Notes under the pieces: generated by a model
The model's input: only the letters and a program-made list of their open reading frames with translations
Told to the model about the DNA's origin: nothing
Databases searched by the model: none
From: Marinobacter santoriniensis NKSG1
GTDB taxonomy: Bacteria; Pseudomonadota; Gammaproteobacteria; Pseudomonadales; Oleiphilaceae
Reading direction: 5' to 3'
Length of the DNA stretch: 64,000 nt
Assembly: GCF_000347775.1 (NCBI RefSeq)
Contig: NZ_APAT01000015.1
Span: forward strand, 434,001 to 498,000
Position numbers and translations under genes: made by a program
Shown here: in pieces, positions 50,901 to 59,354 of the stretch
How the letters are laid out: each line of letters begins with the position of its first letter
How positions within the stretch are numbered: the stretch's first letter is position 1

Positions 50901-51134
50901 GAGAACGATCTGGTGCTCTCGGAGGCTATTGTCGTCATGGCGCACAAACTGGGCCTGAAAGTCATTGCCGAAGGGGTAGAAACCGAAACCCACCGCCGCC
51001 TTCTTCTGGATATCGGGTGTGACTATGGCCAGGGCTACCTGTTCTCTCGCCCCCTCCCCCCCGACGCGTTCGAAGCCTTTCTTCGCGAACAGGGCACTAC
51101 CGGGCGGCCAGGAAGCTCGCAAGCCAACGGGTAA
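47919..51134 (+). CDS. GAF-PAS-GAF-PAS-GGDEF-EAL cyclic-di-GMP enzyme
   Basis: 1071 residues from TTG at 47919 (GAGAG five bases upstream); a TTG at 47883 would add 12. No membrane segment. Order: GAF (about 45-190), PAS (about 205-325), GAF (about 340-490), PAS (about 505-625), GGDEF (about 635-800) and EAL (about 815-1060). G711-G-D-E-F715 is intact with the inhibitory R-D-S-D site five residues before. The EAL motif at 839-841 and D-D-F-G-V-G-Y, Y-L-K-I-D are intact. So both diguanylate cyclase and phosphodiesterase activity are possible, with four sensory modules in front. No c-di-GMP or light/redox ligand is assigned. Confidence 0.95.
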   Translation: MNDTHNADVSRNGSGPEPSSRPTALPTDARIYRLTQIYRALSEINQAIIRMSDERELFPLVCRIAVQYGGANMAWIGVADAESEQILPVQHFGMGTDYLDTLRICTREDSPEGRGPSATAYRENHPVVVNHFADNPITQPWHERARRFGWGSSGCFPIQRNGIPYAVLSVYHQADDFFDSETIGLLEEMAQDISFALDNFDRERERRDTLEALRAKEQHFRAYFERSMLGMAATRPDRSWLEANQALCDMLGYSVEELCTRTWEELTHPEDLAPNNKLFTQLVNGQINEFVIEKRFIRKSGEPIDAHLAVRAVRNEDGSLAYAVSLIEDITPRKQAERREAMRRRILERVARGGSLEDIMLQVAYEAEAIYPGSRCSILLADDRGEQLLSGAAPNLPDFFNEAVNGIPVEEGVGSCGTAAYTRERVIVGDIASHPYWKDYKELAAAAGVASCWSEPVLSASGEVLGTFGIYRQVPGLPDDQEIALIESAANLIGIAIERQRAEKELHLASSIYSHSAEAVLVTDADNKIIALNPAFTRITGYTLHDVLGKDPSLLRSDRHDEDFYRTIWRDILQHGGWQGEIWNRRKSGESFPAWLTINVVRNEKDEIQRYVALSSDISNKIRSDELIWRQANYDFLTDLPNRHMFQDRLEQELRKARRHKSMLALLFVDLDRFKDVNDTLGHTSGDQLLINAAERISGCLRDSDTVARMGGDEFTVILPDLGSSADAERVGAHIITALAEPYVINGQTLYLSASIGITFYPEDSTEAGQLLRNADQAMYAAKHAGRNCIRYFTKSLHDSAQNRLMLINDMRSAVGKQQFELHFQPIVDLVTGRVVKAEALIRWHHPERGLISPADFIPLAEETGLIVDIGDWVFREAATWTKRWNDRFDTGLQISVNTSPIQFQNDAFNVPAWRAYLQTAGLNEKYLSIEITEGLLMNASEAVTDKLLGFRDAGVQVAIDDFGVGYSALSYLKRFDIDYLKIDQSFIRNLGTAENDLVLSEAIVVMAHKLGLKVIAEGVETETHRRLLLDIGCDYGQGYLFSRPLPPDAFEAFLREQGTTGRPGSSQANG

Positions 51135-51900
51135 AACCGCCGGGGAGTAACCGGTTGGTCAGCGACAGCATGCGCGCCCGCTTCCCTGGAATGATCATGA
51201 ACCGGCGCCGTTCGATACCGCGACGAATCCGTGCAACCGCATAGTCCACCGGGAGGGTGCCGGCCATCTTCTTCATGGTCGCGGTCTGTTTCGGTCGGTT
51301 CTTGCGCTCTTCCTCGATCATGGGCGTTTCCACCTCCGGGGGACACACCACCGACACCGCCACACCGCGGGGTGCCAGCTCGATCCGTAACACCTCCGCC
51401 AGGCCCACCACGCCGTACTTGGACGCACAGTACGCGGAATACCCGTAACACCCCACCAGCCCGGCCATGGATGCAATCAGCACCAGCTGGGATCCTGCCC
51501 GGAGATGAGGCAGCGCAGCCGCTGCGACATGGCGGGAACCCAGAAGATTGATGTTAATAATCCGGGCGTAAGCCTCATCGTCAGTGGCCTCAAACGGAGC
51601 AGCCAGACAAATACCCGCACAATTGACGACCAGATCCGGGGCAGCTTCTGCCACAGCCTCGGCAAACGCATCACGGACCGAGGCAGGATCGCTGACATCC
51701 ATTCGAAAGGCTCTCACAGCGCCGCCTCCGGGAATGGCCGAGAGCGCCTCAAGCGCCTGCTCTGCCGGCTGGATATCGAACAGGGTAACCGGGCAACCGG
51801 AACGCACATACTCCCGCGCGAGTTGGAGACCGATGCCGCTGGCGCCACCGGTGATGAAGATGTGTTTGGGGGAATGACTCATTTGAGAGAGGTACTCCAT
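51097..51900 (-). CDS. short-chain dehydrogenase/reductase
   Basis: 267 residues. It has T-G-G-A-S-G-I-G-L-Q near 16-25, N-C-A-G near 90, S near 144 and Y-C-A-S-K near 157, complete for an SDR. The C-terminal extension is rich in Arg/Leu (L-T-N-R-L-L-P-G-G-F). Likely NAD(P)-dependent oxidoreductase of unknown substrate, similar to the alkane/lipid-associated SDRs of marine bacteria. A second in-frame ATG at 51882 (M-S-H-S-P-K-H) with GGAG twelve bases upstream is an alternative start. It overlaps the end of the GGDEF-EAL gene. Confidence 0.85.
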   Translation of the reverse strand: MEYLSQMSHSPKHIFITGGASGIGLQLAREYVRSGCPVTLFDIQPAEQALEALSAIPGGGAVRAFRMDVSDPASVRDAFAEAVAEAAPDLVVNCAGICLAAPFEATDDEAYARIININLLGSRHVAAAALPHLRAGSQLVLIASMAGLVGCYGYSAYCASKYGVVGLAEVLRIELAPRGVAVSVVCPPEVETPMIEEERKNRPKQTATMKKMAGTLPVDYAVARIRRGIERRRFMIIPGKRARMLSLTNRLLPGGFTRWLASFLAAR

Positions 51901-51994
51901 TGTGGTTTTTGTTCTTTCCAGGGTAGCCAGCCATGCCTGAATAGCCTATGCCTCCAATGACGGAGCGTGATGTGGCCAAACGGTCAATCGGGCG

Positions 51995-52903
51995 TCACAG
52001 ACCGAGCCAGGCCGCGCCCCTCACTCCACTGGAGTCGCCGTGGGTGGCTTTTGCGATGGGTGTGTCACACTCGCCACCAAACACATAGCTGGGCAGTCTG
52101 GCGGGCAGTTCCCGATAGAGCTGCTCAGCGTTGCTCAAGCCTCCGCCTAATACAAGGATGTCCGGGTCCACTGTGTTGATCACGGCAGCAAGGCCGCGGG
52201 CCAGGTGTTCCAGGTATTGATCCAGTGTTTCGGCGGCTTTCGGATCACCGTTTCCGGCGTCTTCAACAATAGTGTGGGCGGGCTTTTGCTGCCCGGTGCG
52301 CAGTTTGTGGGTCAGGGAAAGTCCGGTTCCGGAAAGAAAGGTTTCGTTACAGCCGTGGCGGCCACAGAAGCAGGGGCGCTGCTGCAGTTCGGCTTCCGGT
52401 GTCCACGGAAGCGGGTTGTGGCCCCATTCGCCAGCGACTCCATTGGGGCCGGTCAGCAATTGGCCATTCACACTTATGCCGGCTCCGCAGCCGGTACCGA
52501 GTATGGCGGCAAATACGGTACGACAGTTTTGCCCCGCTCCGTCGGTGCCTTCAGACAGGGCCAGGCAGTTGGCATCGTTGGTGAGGCTCACCGGTCGCCG
52601 CAGGCGTTCACGCAGGTGTTGCTGCATAGGTTGGCCATTCAGCCAGGTCGAGTTGGCATTTTTAATCAAGCCGGTGTTTCGGGAAACGGTGCCCGGTATG
52701 CCCACGCCCACGGGTATCCCGGTAGTGCCCGCATGGGCTTCGGCCTGCTCGACCAGTTTATGGACCGTGTCCAGGGTTGCCTGATAGTCGCCAACGCTCG
52801 TTGGCAATCGTTGGCGGAAATGCTCACGGCTCTGCCGGTCCATGAGGATGACTTCCGTTTTGGTGCCACCCAGGTCAATCCCTATCAGCCAATTGGTTTG
52901 CAT
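51995..52903 (-). CDS. ROK-family sugar kinase (fructokinase/glucokinase type)
   Basis: 302 residues from ATG at 52903 with AAGAG six bases upstream. It has the ATP motif I-G-I-D-L-G-G-T-K-T near 8-17, N-D-A-N-C-L-A near 125, E-W-G-H-N near 165 and the zinc site C-F-C-G-R-H-G-C-N-E near 183, all ROK signatures. The overall form resembles E. coli Mak (fructokinase). A hexose is likely, the exact one is not. Divergent from dusA. Confidence 0.9.
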   Translation of the reverse strand: MQTNWLIGIDLGGTKTEVILMDRQSREHFRQRLPTSVGDYQATLDTVHKLVEQAEAHAGTTGIPVGVGIPGTVSRNTGLIKNANSTWLNGQPMQQHLRERLRRPVSLTNDANCLALSEGTDGAGQNCRTVFAAILGTGCGAGISVNGQLLTGPNGVAGEWGHNPLPWTPEAELQQRPCFCGRHGCNETFLSGTGLSLTHKLRTGQQKPAHTIVEDAGNGDPKAAETLDQYLEHLARGLAAVINTVDPDILVLGGGLSNAEQLYRELPARLPSYVFGGECDTPIAKATHGDSSGVRGAAWLGL

Positions 52904-53079
52904 GCCGCTCTCTTTGTTCAACGGTTTTCGAGAAAATACGGTGTTATTAGTGGAAAGGGAACCCGGTGGTTTTATGTGCCTCTCGCCAAGCCCCTACAGA
53001 AAACATCCCACCAACCCTGTTAAACTACCGCGCTCAGATCATCGTACTGACCCGTATTTTCAGCAGATAGGTTATTGAA

Positions 53080-54114
53080 ATGCCCGCAACGCCCACATTG
53101 GACGCCGCCTCCAAAGCCAACGGCCCGTCACGCCGCTTTTCCGTGGCCCCGATGATGGACTGGACCACCCCGCATTTCCGATACCTCGCCCGCCTCCTCA
53201 GCCGGCGCACCCTGCTCTATACGGAAATGGTGACCACCGGTGCCCTGATTCACGGGGATACCGAACGGTTCCTGCGTCACGATCCGTCCGAGTATCCGCT
53301 GGCGCTGCAACTTGGCGGCAGTGATCCTGCGGAACTTGCCCACTGTGCGCGGTTGGCCGAGCAGTTCGGTTTCGATGAAGTGAACCTGAATGTGGGCTGT
53401 CCCAGCGACCGGGTTCAGAACAACATGATCGGTGCCTGTCTGATGGGCCACCCGGAGAAAGTCGCCGAAGGTGTGGCTGCGATGATCGCGGCGACCGATT
53501 TGCCGGTCACGGTCAAGCATCGGATCGGCATTGATGGCCGGGAGTCCTGGGAGGAGCTTTGCGAGTTTATCGAAAAGGTCTCGGCGGCCGGCTGCAAGAC
53601 GTTCATTGTGCACGCCCGCATCGCCATCCTTGAGGGATTGAGCCCCAAGGAGAACCGGGACATTCCTCCGCTCAAATACGACTGGGTCTATCGTCTCAAG
53701 CAGGAGTTCCCCCACCTGGAGATCATCATCAACGGCGGCATAAAGACGTTTGATGAGTGCCACGAGCATCTTCGGCACACCGATGGCGTGATGCTGGGGC
53801 GTGAGGCGTACCACAATCCCTGGCTGCTCGCTGGCGTTGATACGGAATTCTTCGGAGAGCCGGCCCCCATTGCCAGCCGCCAGGAGGCATTACGAGCCAT
53901 GTTCCCGTTCATTCAGTCAGAACTGGATCGGGGCGTGTACCTCACCCATATTTCCCGACACCTCATGGGGTTGTTCCACGGCATGCCGGGCGGCCGCCAG
54001 TTCCGTCGCCACATCAGTGAGAATGCCCACAAACCGGGCAGCGGCCTGGAAGTCATCGAGGCTGCTCTGGCGAAGGTTCGCGAACCCGAGCCGGCCACGA
54101 TGGCCGAAGTCTGA
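53080..54114 (+). CDS. dusA: tRNA-dihydrouridine synthase A
   Basis: 344 residues. FMN-dependent TIM barrel with A-P-M-M-D-W-T near 24, the catalytic C107 in N-V-G-C-P-S, and K-H-R-I-G-I near 147, typical of DusA (D20/20a) rather than DusB or DusC. C-terminal helical domain with H-M-G-F-like R-H-L-M-G-L-F. Reduces uridines in the D-loop. Its start overlaps nothing; a predicted promoter for tal follows its end. Confidence 0.95.
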   Translation: MPATPTLDAASKANGPSRRFSVAPMMDWTTPHFRYLARLLSRRTLLYTEMVTTGALIHGDTERFLRHDPSEYPLALQLGGSDPAELAHCARLAEQFGFDEVNLNVGCPSDRVQNNMIGACLMGHPEKVAEGVAAMIAATDLPVTVKHRIGIDGRESWEELCEFIEKVSAAGCKTFIVHARIAILEGLSPKENRDIPPLKYDWVYRLKQEFPHLEIIINGGIKTFDECHEHLRHTDGVMLGREAYHNPWLLAGVDTEFFGEPAPIASRQEALRAMFPFIQSELDRGVYLTHISRHLMGLFHGMPGGRQFRRHISENAHKPGSGLEVIEAALAKVREPEPATMAEV

Positions 54115-54137
54115 ACACACCCTAACCATTTGTTGTC

Positions 54138-54166
54138 TTGTTCCTGTCAGAACAGCCCGTTATTGT
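54138..54166 (+). promoter_or_regulatory. predicted promoter of the tal operon
   Basis: TTGTTC (54138-54143), 17 bases, TATTGT (54161-54166). The leader then holds a small inverted repeat, GGCATTC/GAATGCC, at 54179-54199, before the tal start. Moderate match only. Confidence 0.45.
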
Positions 54167-54231
54167 AGGGAAAAGACCGGCATTCGGGATCGGAATGCCA
54201 GAGAACAGCGACCATCAGGACGACAGGACGA

Positions 54232-55197
54232 ATGACGAACAAGCTCGACCAACTCAAGACCATGACCACGGTGGTGGCGGACACCGGTGACCTCGAAGCC
54301 ATTGCCCGCTGGCGCCCGGAAGATGCGACCACCAATCCCTCCCTGTTGCTGAAGGCGGCGGCTTCCGAAGCCTACCGCCCCATGCTGGACAAGGCTGTGG
54401 CCGAGGCCCTTCGCCAGGGCGGATCCAGCTCAGAACAGCTGACGGTGGCCACCGACATGCTGGCCGTGCTTGCCGGCCGTGAAATCCTGCAACGAATTCC
54501 CGGCCTTGTCTCCACTGAGGTGGATGCGCGGCTGTCATTCGACACCCAGGGAACCCTGGACCGGGCGAGACGACTGATCGAGTTTTACGACCAAAAGGGT
54601 GTCGACACCAATCGGGTACTGATCAAAGTGGCCGCCACCTGGGAAGGCATTCGCGCGGCGGAGCAGCTTCAGAAGGAAGGCATCCGGTGCAATCTCACCC
54701 TTCTGTTTTCGTTCATCCAGGCAGCCGCATGCGCGCAGGCCGGGGCATTTCTCATCTCGCCGTTCGTCGGGCGTATTCTCGACTGGCACCTGGCCAGCAG
54801 TGGTCGTGACCACTTCCCGGCGGCTGAAGATCCGGGGGTGCAGTCGGTTACCCGCATTTACCAGTACTACAAGGCCAACGGTTTCGACACGGTGGTCATG
54901 GGGGCCAGTTTCCGCAATACCGGCGAAATCGAGATGCTGGCAGGCTGTGACAAGCTGACCATCAGCCCGGCCCTACTTCAGGAACTCCAGGACGACTCCG
55001 GCGAACTGACTCGCCGACTGGCACCGGATAATGCCACTACGCAGGATCGCTTTGGCAACATTGACGAGAAGCTGTTCCGCTGGGAATCCAATGAGGATGC
55101 CATGGCTACCGAAAAACTGGCAGATGGTATTCGCCGATTCACGGCAGATCAGATCACCCTGGAGAACCAGGTGCGTCAATTGGCCAGCGCGGCATAA
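54232..55197 (+). CDS. tal: transaldolase
   Basis: 321 residues, the E. coli TalB size class. The Schiff-base lysine is K132 in [10 protein letters not shown], with T-T-N-P-S-L near 33 and the C-terminal E-K-L family residues. It interconverts sedoheptulose-7-P and glyceraldehyde-3-P with erythrose-4-P and fructose-6-P. First gene of tal-terB-DAHP synthase-GDPD; its product erythrose-4-P is a substrate of the third gene. Confidence 0.95.
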   Translation: MTNKLDQLKTMTTVVADTGDLEAIARWRPEDATTNPSLLLKAAASEAYRPMLDKAVAEALRQGGSSSEQLTVATDMLAVLAGREILQRIPGLVSTEVDARLSFDTQGTLDRARRLIEFYDQKGVDTNRVLIKVAATWEGIRAAEQLQKEGIRCNLTLLFSFIQAAACAQAGAFLISPFVGRILDWHLASSGRDHFPAAEDPGVQSVTRIYQYYKANGFDTVVMGASFRNTGEIEMLAGCDKLTISPALLQELQDDSGELTRRLAPDNATTQDRFGNIDEKLFRWESNEDAMATEKLADGIRRFTADQITLENQVRQLASAA

Positions 55198-55227
55198 TTC
55201 GCACTTTGTCAGGGGTAATCGCCTGTC

Positions 55228-55674
55228 ATGATTGAACATCTGAAACGACTGTTTTCTGCGCCCGAGCCACAACGGGCGAAGCCGGACCATCAGCAGCTGG
55301 CCGTTGCCGCCACGGCACTGATGGTTCAGCTCTCACGGATCGACCGGGATCAGGATGAGCGGGAATTGCAAACCATCGTCGATTGCGCCGTGGCCTCCCT
55401 CCACGTAACCCGGGAAGAGGCTCAGTCGATCCTTCAGGAGGCACTGGATCACGCGGACGACGCCACATCCCTGTACGAATTCACGGGGATGATCAACGAC
55501 CAGTTCGACCAGGATGCCAAGCAGGTTCTGTTGGAAAACATCTGGCGTGTGGCCTTCGCGGACGGTCGCATCGACAAATACGAGGAACACCTGATTCGTC
55601 GTATGGCAGAGCTGCTGCATCTTAACCATCGGGAATACATGCAGGCACGGCACAGGGCAGAAGCAGCCGGCTGA
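55228..55674 (+). CDS. TerB-like family protein
   Basis: 148 residues, all helical, with the acidic TerB-type metal-binding features: D-R-D-Q-D-E-R-E-L near 33-41 and A-D-G-R-I-D-K-Y-E-E near 116. Similar proteins fall in the TerB/DUF-like tellurite-resistance-associated family; no tellurite operon is near, so a metal-sensing or membrane-stress role is only a guess. Fourteen bases separate it from the DAHP synthase gene. Confidence 0.85.
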   Translation: MIEHLKRLFSAPEPQRAKPDHQQLAVAATALMVQLSRIDRDQDERELQTIVDCAVASLHVTREEAQSILQEALDHADDATSLYEFTGMINDQFDQDAKQVLLENIWRVAFADGRIDKYEEHLIRRMAELLHLNHREYMQARHRAEAAG

Positions 55675-55688
55675 TAAAAGGAGAGAAC

Positions 55689-56816
55689 ATGCTTGCCATT
55701 CTTCACCCCAATACGGCCCTCGACAGCGAGGCCTACCGGCAAACGATGCACTACCTGGAAAATCTTCCGGGCGTCTCGTTGAGAGTCCATGAAATACAGG
55801 GCGCCACCCAGCGGCTGACGGAAATCTACCTCCTGGGCGACACCAAGTCACTGGAGAAGGAAGAGATCGAGGCCCTGCCGGCGGTTGAACGGGCCATTCG
55901 CATTTCCGAGGATTACCGCATCCTGGGTCGTCACCGGGATGATCGGCGGCAGAATGGCTTCAGCTATAACGGGGTGGATTTCAATCAGCAGAATCTCAAC
56001 GTGTTTGCCGGCCTGTGCGCAGTCGACGTTCCCGAGCACGTTGAAATGATGATGCAGGCGCTGGAAGAGCACGGCGAAGTCTGCACGCGGATGGGTGCCT
56101 ACAAGCCGCGCACCAATCCCTACTCGTTCCAGGGCCATGGCAAGGGATGTCTGCCCTGGGTCTTCGAGAAAGCCGGCAAACACGGCATCAAGGTGATTGC
56201 CATGGAAATCACCCATGAGAGCCATATCGAGGAGATCGATACCTGCCTCGAAAAGCTTGGCCGCCCGACCGGAGTGATGCTACAGGTTGGCACCCGGAAT
56301 ACCCAGAATTTCGAACTGCTCAAGTCGATTGGTCGACAGAGCACCTACCCGGTTCTGCTGAAACGCGGGTTCGGCATCACGCTGAACGAATCACTGAACG
56401 CCGCGGAATACCTGGCCAGTGAGGGCAACGCCAACGTCATCTTCTGCCTGCGCGGGATGAAAACAGAAGCCGGCCAGCCGCACCGCAATATGGTGGATTT
56501 TGCCCATGTGCCGGCGGTCAAGCGCCTGACCCGCATGCCGGTGTGCGTGGACCCCTCCCATTCCGTTGGTAGCCGGGAACAGTCGCCCGACGGGATTCTG
56601 GACGTCATGCATGCTACGGCCCAGGGGGTAGTGGCAGGTGCCAACATGGTGCTGGTGGACTTCCACCCGAAACCGGAAAAAGCCCTGGTGGACGGCCCCC
56701 AGGCCCTGCTGATGGAAGAGCTGCCCGCTTTCCTGGAAGATGTGCGCCTGTGCCATGACACCTGGAAGAAACGGCAACAGATCCACCAACGCCTGAAGGA
56801 CGCCGCATCAGAATGA
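55689..56816 (+). CDS. DAHP synthase, class I-beta-like, with N-terminal ferredoxin-like domain
   Basis: 375 residues. An N-terminal 90-residue ferredoxin-like domain (regulatory in Thermotoga DAHPS), then the TIM barrel: A-G-L-C110 (metal Cys) near 107-110, G-A-Y-K-P-R-T-N-P-Y near 138, P-V-L-L-K225-R-G near 221-227, V-D-P-S-H-S near 290. It condenses PEP and erythrose-4-P to DAHP, the first shikimate step. The usual G-P-C-S before the metal Cys is G-L-C-A here, and the Glu after a conserved Cys (C-E-R-G) is C-L-R-G, so function should be tested. It follows tal, a source of erythrose-4-P. Confidence 0.87.
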   Translation: MLAILHPNTALDSEAYRQTMHYLENLPGVSLRVHEIQGATQRLTEIYLLGDTKSLEKEEIEALPAVERAIRISEDYRILGRHRDDRRQNGFSYNGVDFNQQNLNVFAGLCAVDVPEHVEMMMQALEEHGEVCTRMGAYKPRTNPYSFQGHGKGCLPWVFEKAGKHGIKVIAMEITHESHIEEIDTCLEKLGRPTGVMLQVGTRNTQNFELLKSIGRQSTYPVLLKRGFGITLNESLNAAEYLASEGNANVIFCLRGMKTEAGQPHRNMVDFAHVPAVKRLTRMPVCVDPSHSVGSREQSPDGILDVMHATAQGVVAGANMVLVDFHPKPEKALVDGPQALLMEELPAFLEDVRLCHDTWKKRQQIHQRLKDAASE

Positions 56817-57628
56817 TCGTCTACGGACACCGGGGAGCCAAAGGCGAAGCCCCCGAGAACACATTGCCCGGTTTTGAGCACGCCTACCGGCATGGCATCC
56901 GGCATTTTGAGCTGGATCTCGTGCTGTCGAAAGACGGAATTCCGGTGATGGTGCACGATCTCACCGTGGACCGCACAACCGGCCTCAAGGGTGGCGTCTG
57001 TAACTACACGGCCTCGGAGCTCCATGAGATGGATGCCCGGCGCAATACCAGCTCATGGCCTCGCAAGGTGGGTATTCCCAGGCTTGAGCAGCTCCTGGAC
57101 CGGTTCGGTGACCTGGAACACCTGCAACTGGAGGTCAAGAAGGACTCCAGACAACGTCTGAACGTGCTTTGCAACCGCCTGACCGAGATTATCCAGAGGC
57201 GAAACCTCTACCAGATGGTCGCCATTACATCGGCAGACACCTGGTTTCTCAAGGAGATTCGCCGACGGGACAAGAAAATCGCCATTGGTCTGGTGGCCGA
57301 ACGCAAGTTTCCCCGCCCGCTGAGCATTGCCACCCGCCTGGGGTGCACTTATTTCTGCGCAAACTGGAAGATTCTCAACAAAACGATGGTGGAGATCGCC
57401 CACCGCCGGGGCATGCATGTCTCCACCTGGACGGTGAACCGGATCCACGACATGCTGCAGATGGAGGAGCTGGGCGTGGATAGCATCATCACGGACTATC
57501 CCACCAGCAGCCGCATGTTCTTTGACAATCGTGCCCGGGCCCTATTGAGCCTGCCCAGCCGCGGCAACATTCCTGAAACCAGCGAGCTCCCGCATCCGGA
57601 AGCCGGTGTCAGATCGGATCCGATCTGA
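56813..57628 (+). CDS. glycerophosphodiester phosphodiesterase
   Basis: 271 residues. GDPD motif Y-G-H-R-G near 3-7, E-N-T near 16, E-L-D near 37 and V-M-V-H-D near 47; the calcium or metal-binding E-x-D and the catalytic His pair are intact. C-terminal W-T-V-N near 203 is characteristic. It hydrolyses glycerophosphodiesters to glycerol-3-phosphate and an alcohol. No signal peptide, so a cytoplasmic UgpQ-type enzyme. Starts in the last four bases of the DAHP synthase gene. Confidence 0.93.
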   Translation: MIVYGHRGAKGEAPENTLPGFEHAYRHGIRHFELDLVLSKDGIPVMVHDLTVDRTTGLKGGVCNYTASELHEMDARRNTSSWPRKVGIPRLEQLLDRFGDLEHLQLEVKKDSRQRLNVLCNRLTEIIQRRNLYQMVAITSADTWFLKEIRRRDKKIAIGLVAERKFPRPLSIATRLGCTYFCANWKILNKTMVEIAHRRGMHVSTWTVNRIHDMLQMEELGVDSIITDYPTSSRMFFDNRARALLSLPSRGNIPETSELPHPEAGVRSDPI

Positions 57629-57633
57629 CACCG
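57604..57633. repeat. perfect 30-bp palindrome at the GDPD/sthA convergent junction
   Basis: Each half is CGGTGTCAGATCGGA and its exact complement, with no central gap, including the GDPD stop codon. In RNA it can form a 13-bp stem with a four-base loop, on both strands. No T-tract follows, so it is not a classical terminator, though it could act at convergent 3' ends. GGATCC sits at its centre. Confidence 0.75.
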
Positions 57634-57642
57634 CTGATTCCA

Positions 57643-59034
57643 TCAGAAGATACGGTTCAGGCCGTTTAGTGCCGCCACACGATAGGCTTCGGCCATGGTG
57701 GGGTAGTTGAAGGTGGTATTGATGAAATAATTCAGGGAATTGGCCTCGCCCGGCTGGTTCATGATGGCCTGGCCGATATGCACGATCTCGGCGGCCTGGT
57801 CACCGAAGCAGTGAATTCCCAGGATTTCCCGGCTTTCCCGGTGGAACAGGATTTTCAGCATGCCGACGGCCTCGCCGGTAATCTGGGCCCGAGCCAGGTC
57901 CTTGAAGAAGGCCTGTCCAACTTCGTAAGGCACTTTCGCCTCGGTCAACTCCCGCTCTGTCTTGCCCACCGAACTGATCTCGGGAATCGTGTAGATGCCG
58001 GTGGGCACGTCGGACACAAACCGGAAATACTCATCCTTCACGATATCAGAGGAGGCAGAACGACCCTGATCATAGGCCGCGCTTGCGAGGCTCGGCCAAC
58101 CGATCACATCGCCCACGGCATAGATATTTTCCACATCGGTACGGTAGTGGTCGTCTACCGCCAGCTGCCCTCGTCCGTTTGGCACCAGCCCCACGTTTTC
58201 CAGTCCGAGGGTGTCGGTGTTCCCGCTCCGGCCATTGCACCAGAGGAAGGCGTCCGCCCGGATTTTCTTGCCGGATTGCAGGGAGAGTACAACGCCATGA
58301 TCGTCGCCCACGACCGACTCATACTGCTCGTTATGACGCACCAGCACGCCGTTGTTACGAAGGTGATAGCTCAGGGCATCGGAAATTTCATCATCCAGGA
58401 AAGTCAGCAGGCGACTGCCCGGGTTGATCAGGTCCACCTTCACGCCCAGTCCTGCAAAGATCGAGGCATATTCGGATCCGATGACGCCGGCACCATAGAT
58501 CACCAGCGTCCTGGGCGTGTGGGAAAGGCTCAGAATCGTATCGGAGTTGTAGATCCGATGGTGCCGGAAATCCACATCGGGTGGCAGATAGGGCCGTGAA
58601 CCGGTGGCGATGATCGCCTGTTTGAAATGCAGGGTCTCAACCGACTTGTTGCCGCGAATCTCGATCCGGTTGCGGTCGAGGAAGGAGGCGCGACCGTTGA
58701 GCAGATCGACACGGTTCCGGGCGTAGAACTGGGTGCGGAGTTTGACCTGCTTGCCAATCACCTTCTGCGCATTCTGCAGAACCCGGGGAAACGAGAACCA
58801 GCGGGGCTCTCCAATGTCCCGGAACATCTGGTTGGTGTTAAAGGTGATGATCTGCTTGACCGAGTGGCGCAATGCCTTGGACGGAATGGTTCCCCAGTGG
58901 GTGCAGTTTCCGCCAACCGTTGGCTTGTCTTCGATGATCGCGACACGTTTCCCGTGTTTGGTCGCATTCATCGCCGCGCCTTCGCCGGACGGACCGGCGC
59001 CGATAACGACGACGTCGTAATGATGCTCTGCCAT
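57643..59034 (-). CDS. sthA: soluble pyridine nucleotide transhydrogenase
   Basis: 463 residues. FAD site [13 protein letters not shown] near 9-21, [12 protein letters not shown] near 41-52, NAD(P) domain with [12 protein letters not shown] near 177. The first of the redox cysteines is kept and the second is absent (C-T-H-W-G-T), as in STH, which lacks the disulfide. It equilibrates NADPH and NADH. Located just downstream of nqrM in the same direction, 59 bp apart. Confidence 0.96.
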   Translation of the reverse strand: MAEHHYDVVVIGAGPSGEGAAMNATKHGKRVAIIEDKPTVGGNCTHWGTIPSKALRHSVKQIITFNTNQMFRDIGEPRWFSFPRVLQNAQKVIGKQVKLRTQFYARNRVDLLNGRASFLDRNRIEIRGNKSVETLHFKQAIIATGSRPYLPPDVDFRHHRIYNSDTILSLSHTPRTLVIYGAGVIGSEYASIFAGLGVKVDLINPGSRLLTFLDDEISDALSYHLRNNGVLVRHNEQYESVVGDDHGVVLSLQSGKKIRADAFLWCNGRSGNTDTLGLENVGLVPNGRGQLAVDDHYRTDVENIYAVGDVIGWPSLASAAYDQGRSASSDIVKDEYFRFVSDVPTGIYTIPEISSVGKTERELTEAKVPYEVGQAFFKDLARAQITGEAVGMLKILFHRESREILGIHCFGDQAAEIVHIGQAIMNQPGEANSLNYFINTTFNYPTMAEAYRVAALNGLNRIF

Positions 59035-59093
59035 GCGCGCAGCAACTCCTTATCTACGTCGTGTATGTGTGTTTCGAGTCGGGTCTTACCGAA

Positions 59094-59342
59094 TCAGCGA
59101 CCGTCGGGACGGGTCGCGTCGTAGGCCAGATCCTCTGCATCCACACCTGCCTGATCGCGGCGCTCGTTCTCTTCCTTGCACTTCTGGGTATTGCCGCCAC
59201 AAATATCACAGGATGTACCCAGCCCCAGTGCACCGATGCCGCCACAGGTACCACTGATCGGCTTGCGCCCGAAGATGACGCCGACGGACATGGCGGCCAC
59301 CAGCAGAATTACGATGAACAGAACCAGAAGAAAGGTACCCAT
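59094..59342 (-). CDS. nqrM: Na+-NQR maturation protein NqrM
   Basis: 82 residues. One N-terminal membrane helix (about 4-26) and a cysteine-rich part, C-G-G near 33, C-D-I-C-G-G near 45 and Q-K-C near 53, then a charged tail. This is the DUF539/NqrM pattern, needed for insertion of the iron site between NqrD and NqrE. It lies directly after apbE. Confidence 0.95.
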   Translation of the reverse strand: MGTFLLVLFIVILLVAAMSVGVIFGRKPISGTCGGIGALGLGTSCDICGGNTQKCKEENERRDQAGVDAEDLAYDATRPDGR

Positions 59343-59354
59343 GTTGCCCTCCCC

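Noticed and set aside
55228..55674. TerB-like gene as part of a tellurite-resistance or phage-defence operon
   Set aside because: No other ter genes are in the window and it is tightly embedded between metabolic genes.
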